The position numbers and the translations under genes are program-made. The notes under the pieces were generated by a model, which saw nothing but the letters and a program-made list of their open reading frames with translations, was not told the origin of the DNA and ran no database searches. Below are positions 52,552 through 55,489 of a DNA stretch of 55,489 nt, piece after piece (position 1 is the first letter of the stretch; every line of letters starts with the position of its first letter). This DNA comes from Solirubrobacteraceae bacterium (lineage in GTDB: Bacteria; Actinomycetota; Thermoleophilia; Solirubrobacterales; Solirubrobacteraceae). Where the stretch lies: NCBI GenBank assembly GCA_017744415.1, contig JAGIBJ010000054.1, positions 1-55,489 of the forward strand. The letters run 5' to 3'.

Positions 52552-53624
52552 CGGCCTCGGCCCCCACCCCCGCGCTGAGCCGGCGCGTTTCGCGCCGGGA
52601 ACTCGCGGTCAACCGCACCGTCTGGCTCGCGACTGGCGGCATGTTCGCGTTCTACTCGGCGATCGCCATCGCCGCCCTGGCGTTCACCGACGTCTTCCCG
52701 AGCAACAACCTGGCGGTCATCGCCGTAGGCGCCGCCGTTGTCGCGATCTTCCTGCTGCGCTCCGAGCCGCCACCGATCGGGTCGCCACGCAACCACATGG
52801 TCGTCGCGCTCACCTACGTCGTGACCAGCGCGGGCATGTTCGCCTCCGCTCCGAGCGGCGCTTTCACCCTCGGCGGCGCGTTCTTCATCGGGCCGCTGGC
52901 CGCCGTGCGCCTTCAGGACCGACGGCAGATCGCGGCGCACCTCCTGGCCTCGAACATCCTGATCTTCGGCGTCGCGCTGTTCGGCGGCCTCTCTACGGCG
53001 GGCGTGATGATGACGACGCTGTTCAACCTCGCCTCCTGGGTGCTCTGCTTTTCGTGCGTTGTGGCGCTGGAGGCCGCCGAGGCGCAGGGCGACGAGCTCG
53101 AGCAGCTCGTCCGCCGCGATCCGCTGACGGGCGTCGGCAACCGCCGGCTCCTGCTGGAGGTGCTCGAGGACGAGATCGCTCGCCACGGCCGCACCGGGCG
53201 CGAGCTCTCGCTGATTGCCCTCGACCTCGACGGCTTCAAGAGCCTGAACGACGACGTCGGCCACGCCGCCGGCGACCAGCTGCTCCACGACGTCGCAAAC
53301 GCGGTCGTGGCGGCGGTCGAGCCGCGCGACACGGTCGTGCGCCAAGGCGGAGACGAATTCTGCATCGTGCTCCCGGAGACCTCGCCGGCGCTCGCGGAGC
53401 GCTCGGCGAACGCGGTGCGGGCAGCGCTCGCCCAGGTGACGACGCCGGACGGCGAGCGGATCTCGAGCGGACTCGGCATCGCGAGCTTCCCGAAGGACGC
53501 GCTGAGCGGCGAAGTGCTCCTGCATGTCGCCGATGAGCGCCTGCGCCTGAGCAAAGGCGAGCGCACGAAGAATGAGCCGGGCGCGTCGGCACCCGCCTCG
53601 GATCGACGCTTCGGTCAAGCCTGA
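52548..53624 (+). CDS. Single-module membrane diguanylate cyclase (array gene 6)
   Basis: 358 residues. VSRRELAVNRTVWLATGGMF is nearly the same as in gene 5, so the two are recent duplicates. Sensor helices ~28-180, RRDPLTGVGNRRLL, DLDGFKSLNDDVGH, GGDEF intact at 267-271. The I-site position reads EPRD, so product inhibition is probably lost while activity is kept. Overlaps gene 5 by four bases and is followed after 26 bases by the SpoIIM-like gene. Confidence 0.9.
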   Translation: MTASAPTPALSRRVSRRELAVNRTVWLATGGMFAFYSAIAIAALAFTDVFPSNNLAVIAVGAAVVAIFLLRSEPPPIGSPRNHMVVALTYVVTSAGMFASAPSGAFTLGGAFFIGPLAAVRLQDRRQIAAHLLASNILIFGVALFGGLSTAGVMMTTLFNLASWVLCFSCVVALEAAEAQGDELEQLVRRDPLTGVGNRRLLLEVLEDEIARHGRTGRELSLIALDLDGFKSLNDDVGHAAGDQLLHDVANAVVAAVEPRDTVVRQGGDEFCIVLPETSPALAERSANAVRAALAQVTTPDGERISSGLGIASFPKDALSGEVLLHVADERLRLSKGERTKNEPGASAPASDRRFGQA

Positions 53625-53650
53625 CGGCCAACGCGCCGACCTCCCAGGTA

Positions 53651-54370
53651 ATGGCCGCCACCACCGACTCCCGGGCGAGCAACCTCGCGCTCGTTCAGGG
53701 CATCGCCCACACCAAAGAGACCCTGGCGATCTGGCGGGCACAGCCCTGGCCCGTGCTCGGCACCTGGTTCGCCGCCAGCTTCCTCGTCTCCGTCGGCCTA
53801 TTGGCGAGCGTCGTGCTCGTGGCAAGCCGGTCGACTCCGGATCCGTCAGTGGGCGTGATGCCGGGCATCTTCACGCCGGTCTCGGCCGGCGACGTGATCC
53901 ACACGGTAGTCCGCAACCTGCTCGTGCTCGCGCTGCACTCGCTCGCGTGCGTCGCCGGTTTCATCGCCGGCAGCTCGATGCCGCTGGAGGCCAAGGAGCG
54001 CGGCGGCTGGTTCGGCGCCGTGCACGACTACGCGGGACGGTTCGCGATCCTGTTCGTCTCGGCCGCGACGGTGTTCTCGCTGATGACCCAGGCCTACGTG
54101 CTCGGCGGCCTCACCGCCGATGTCGCCGCGCGCCTCGGCCTGAGCGACCTCACGTTCGTCGCGCTGCTCCTGCCGCACGCGCTGCTCGAGCTCACCGGTC
54201 TCTTCCTCCCGCTCGCGGCATGGCTCATCGCCAGCCGGCGCAACGAGTGGCACCAGCTCCTCGCGGCGACCGTCGTGACGACGAGCATCGCGCTCGTGAT
54301 GGTGCTCACGGCGGCGTTCATCGAGACCTACGTGACACCCGAGATCATCCACGCGTACGCGTTCCGCTGA
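53651..54370 (+). CDS. SpoIIM/DUF95-like membrane protein
   Basis: 239 residues with five or six membrane segments. The C-terminal half, LLPHALLELTGLFLPLAAW and then TAAFIETYVTPEI, matches the stage II sporulation protein M family (usually PHGxxELxA then AxIExxVTP). In Bacillus SpoIIM works with SpoIID and SpoIIP in septal peptidoglycan hydrolysis, but non-sporulating bacteria have distant members of unknown role. It lies 26 bases after GGDEF gene 6, so co-transcription is likely. Confidence 0.7.
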   Translation: MAATTDSRASNLALVQGIAHTKETLAIWRAQPWPVLGTWFAASFLVSVGLLASVVLVASRSTPDPSVGVMPGIFTPVSAGDVIHTVVRNLLVLALHSLACVAGFIAGSSMPLEAKERGGWFGAVHDYAGRFAILFVSAATVFSLMTQAYVLGGLTADVAARLGLSDLTFVALLLPHALLELTGLFLPLAAWLIASRRNEWHQLLAATVVTTSIALVMVLTAAFIETYVTPEIIHAYAFR

Positions 54371-54466
54371 TCCATTCGTCGACCGGCGGCGCCCGGAGAA
54401 GCGGCCGCCGGGCGGGGTACTCAGGATGGGAGGCCGTCCTGTTCTCACCCCGTTCACTTTCCTTTG

Positions 54467-54472
54467 TATAGT
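54467..54472 (+). promoter_or_regulatory. -10 element for thioredoxin gene
   Basis: TATAGT stands out as AT-rich within GC-rich DNA, 31 bases before the thioredoxin ATG. A matching -35 is poor (TTCTCA at 54442-54447, 19 bases away), so an alternative sigma factor or activator may be used. Confidence 0.45.
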
Positions 54473-54503
54473 GGTCGGTGAAGCACCGCGAAGGGAGCCC
54501 CGC

Positions 54504-54827
54504 ATGGGCGCGATCAACGAAGTCACCGACAACAACTTCCAGGCCGAGGTCATCGAGTCCGATCAGCCCGTGCTGGTCGACTTCTGGGCTCCTTGGTGCG
54601 GCCCCTGCCGCGCCGTGGCTCCCGTCCTCGAGGAGATCGCCGGTGAGCGCAGCGACGTGAAGATCGTGAAGCTCAACACCGACGAGAACCAGCAGGCAGC
54701 CGCGGCCTACGGCGTCATCTCGATCCCGACGATGATCCTCTTCAAGAACGGCGGCGAGGCACACCGCGTCGTCGGCGCCTACCCGAAGGCCAAGCTCCTC
54801 AGCGAGCTCGAGCCGAAGCTCGGCTAA
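54504..54827 (+). CDS. trxA: Thioredoxin
   Basis: 107 residues, standard size. The redox motif is Trp31-Cys32-Gly-Pro-Cys35 in VLVDFWAPWCGPCRAVAPVL, Asp26 is buried as usual, and the cis-proline loop is ISIPTMILFKNG. It reduces cytosolic protein disulfides using thioredoxin reductase, which is not in the window. The ATG at 54504 is preceded by AAGGGAG; the upstream in-frame extension covers the promoter and is rejected. Confidence 0.94.
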   Translation: MGAINEVTDNNFQAEVIESDQPVLVDFWAPWCGPCRAVAPVLEEIAGERSDVKIVKLNTDENQQAAAAYGVISIPTMILFKNGGEAHRVVGAYPKAKLLSELEPKLG

Positions 54828-54861
54828 CGCTCGTTCCCCTTCGCTCCGGCCGCTCGCCGTC

Positions 54862-55488
54862 TCACGACGGCGGGCGGCCGTCGAGCATCTGGGGGATCAC
54901 TCGCTCGCGCAGGATCTGCCGTACCTGCTCTGGGGCCCAGGGCTCCACGGCGGCGGTCGCGCGAAGCTGCTCGGCGGGATCCGGGCGCGCGTCGAGCGCG
55001 CTGCGGATCGCCCGGCCGAGCTCACCGTCGCTGGCGTCGGCGCCGACCACCTGCTCCGGCCAGAGCTGCCGGATCACAGGGAGGGCGGCGTAGGGCCCGG
55101 GCGCCTCGGTGGTAACGACGCGCGCGCCCTCGGCGAGCGCTTCGAGCTGTACGAGGCCGTAGTCCTCCCGGCGTGGGGCGATGACGAACGTGCCGACGGA
55201 GCGCACCAGCGCGCGGAACACGGGGCGCTCGAGCCGGCCCACGGCGACGACGCCCTCGGTGCCGGCGATCGTGGGCGGGAGCGCTTCGAGACCGGCGACG
55301 AGCAGCACCTCCTCCGGGTGGCGGACGCGGGCGAAGGCGGCAACCGTCCGGGTCAGCCCCTTCTTGCCGGGGTCGGCGGCGTAGGTGATCGCCACCGGCC
55401 GGCGGCCATCCACGGCGGCGGCATCGTGGAGCGCGCCGACCGCCTGCTCGACCCCCGCGTCGGCCTGCGCCGGGTCGAGCGCCACCGG
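54862..55488 (-). CDS. Glycosyltransferase, GT4-like (partial, N-terminus off the right edge)
   Basis: At least 208 C-terminal residues of a GT-B-fold glycosyltransferase. RPVAITYAADPGKKGLTRTVAAFARV is the start of the C-terminal nucleotide-sugar domain, and PRREDYGLVQLEALAEGARVVTTEAPGPY is the E-x7-E-type donor-binding segment of group 1 transferases (Glu in DYGLVQLEAL). The frame continues upstream through PVALDP beyond the window edge. Donor and acceptor are unknown. It is convergent with thioredoxin. Confidence 0.8.
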   Translation of the reverse strand, partial: PVALDPAQADAGVEQAVGALHDAAAVDGRRPVAITYAADPGKKGLTRTVAAFARVRHPEEVLLVAGLEALPPTIAGTEGVVAVGRLERPVFRALVRSVGTFVIAPRREDYGLVQLEALAEGARVVTTEAPGPYAALPVIRQLWPEQVVGADASDGELGRAIRSALDARPDPAEQLRATAAVEPWAPEQVRQILRERVIPQMLDGRPPS

Positions 55489-55489
55489 C

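Overview
The base composition (very GC-rich, third codon positions almost all G/C), frequent GTG starts and gene types point to a high-GC actinobacterium. The mix of FCD-type GntR regulator, Rv0785-like FAD dehydrogenase, secreted repeat proteins and many GGDEF proteins fits the Thermoleophilia (Solirubrobacterales) best, but this is inference from gene style, with no marker rRNA in the window. No rRNA, tRNA, CRISPR array, prophage or insertion sequence was found.

Layout. 1-4.0 kb: partial SpoIID/LytB secreted protein, succinate-semialdehyde-type dehydrogenase, a compact island of direct and inverted repeats, and a GFA-family zinc protein. 4.0-9.6 kb (minus strand): fructosamine-kinase-like protein, a LigC-type ATP-dependent DNA ligase and a large secreted protein of unknown function. 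9.6-12.6 kb: a regulatory region (sigma70-like promoter, perfect CRP-type palindrome, short leader ORF, several hairpins) ahead of a secreted beta-helix/RTX protein. 12.6-20.2 kb: zinc-ribbon membrane protein, fumarase, serine beta-lactamase-like hydrolase, LtrA, a molybdopterin oxidoreductase with its cytochrome b partner, and a GntR regulator with a palindromic operator. 20.3-25.3 kb: ABC exporter pair, FAD-dependent dehydrogenase, and a secreted protein built of ten 34-residue two-cysteine repeats. 25.3-32.9 kb: PEP carboxylase with PPK2, LemA with HtpX-like protease, two tandem TetR paralogues, and an alpha/beta hydrolase. 33.2-36.1 kb: a probable metal-homeostasis locus (COG0523 GTPase plus MATE transporter, divergent from a small MCSAC-motif membrane protein, with a 19-bp perfect palindrome between them). 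36.2-41.1 kb: small genes, a DUF427 remnant, a VapBC-type toxin-antitoxin pair, and a type-2 isoleucyl-tRNA synthetase with a rearranged GxHH signature.

The most distinctive part is 41.2-53.6 kb: six GGDEF genes on one strand containing ten copies of a ~360-residue module (multi-pass membrane sensor plus GGDEF domain). Four genes are two modules fused head to tail and two are single modules. The four domains in the first two genes have lost the GGDEF signature, while the six in the last four genes keep it. An alcohol dehydrogenase gene sits inside the array, and a SpoIIM-like membrane protein and thioredoxin follow. This looks like a lineage-specific expansion of membrane-bound diguanylate cyclases and catalytically dead relatives sensing through an unassigned membrane domain. 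No EAL, HD-GYP or PilZ protein is visible nearby, so the receivers of the signal lie elsewhere.
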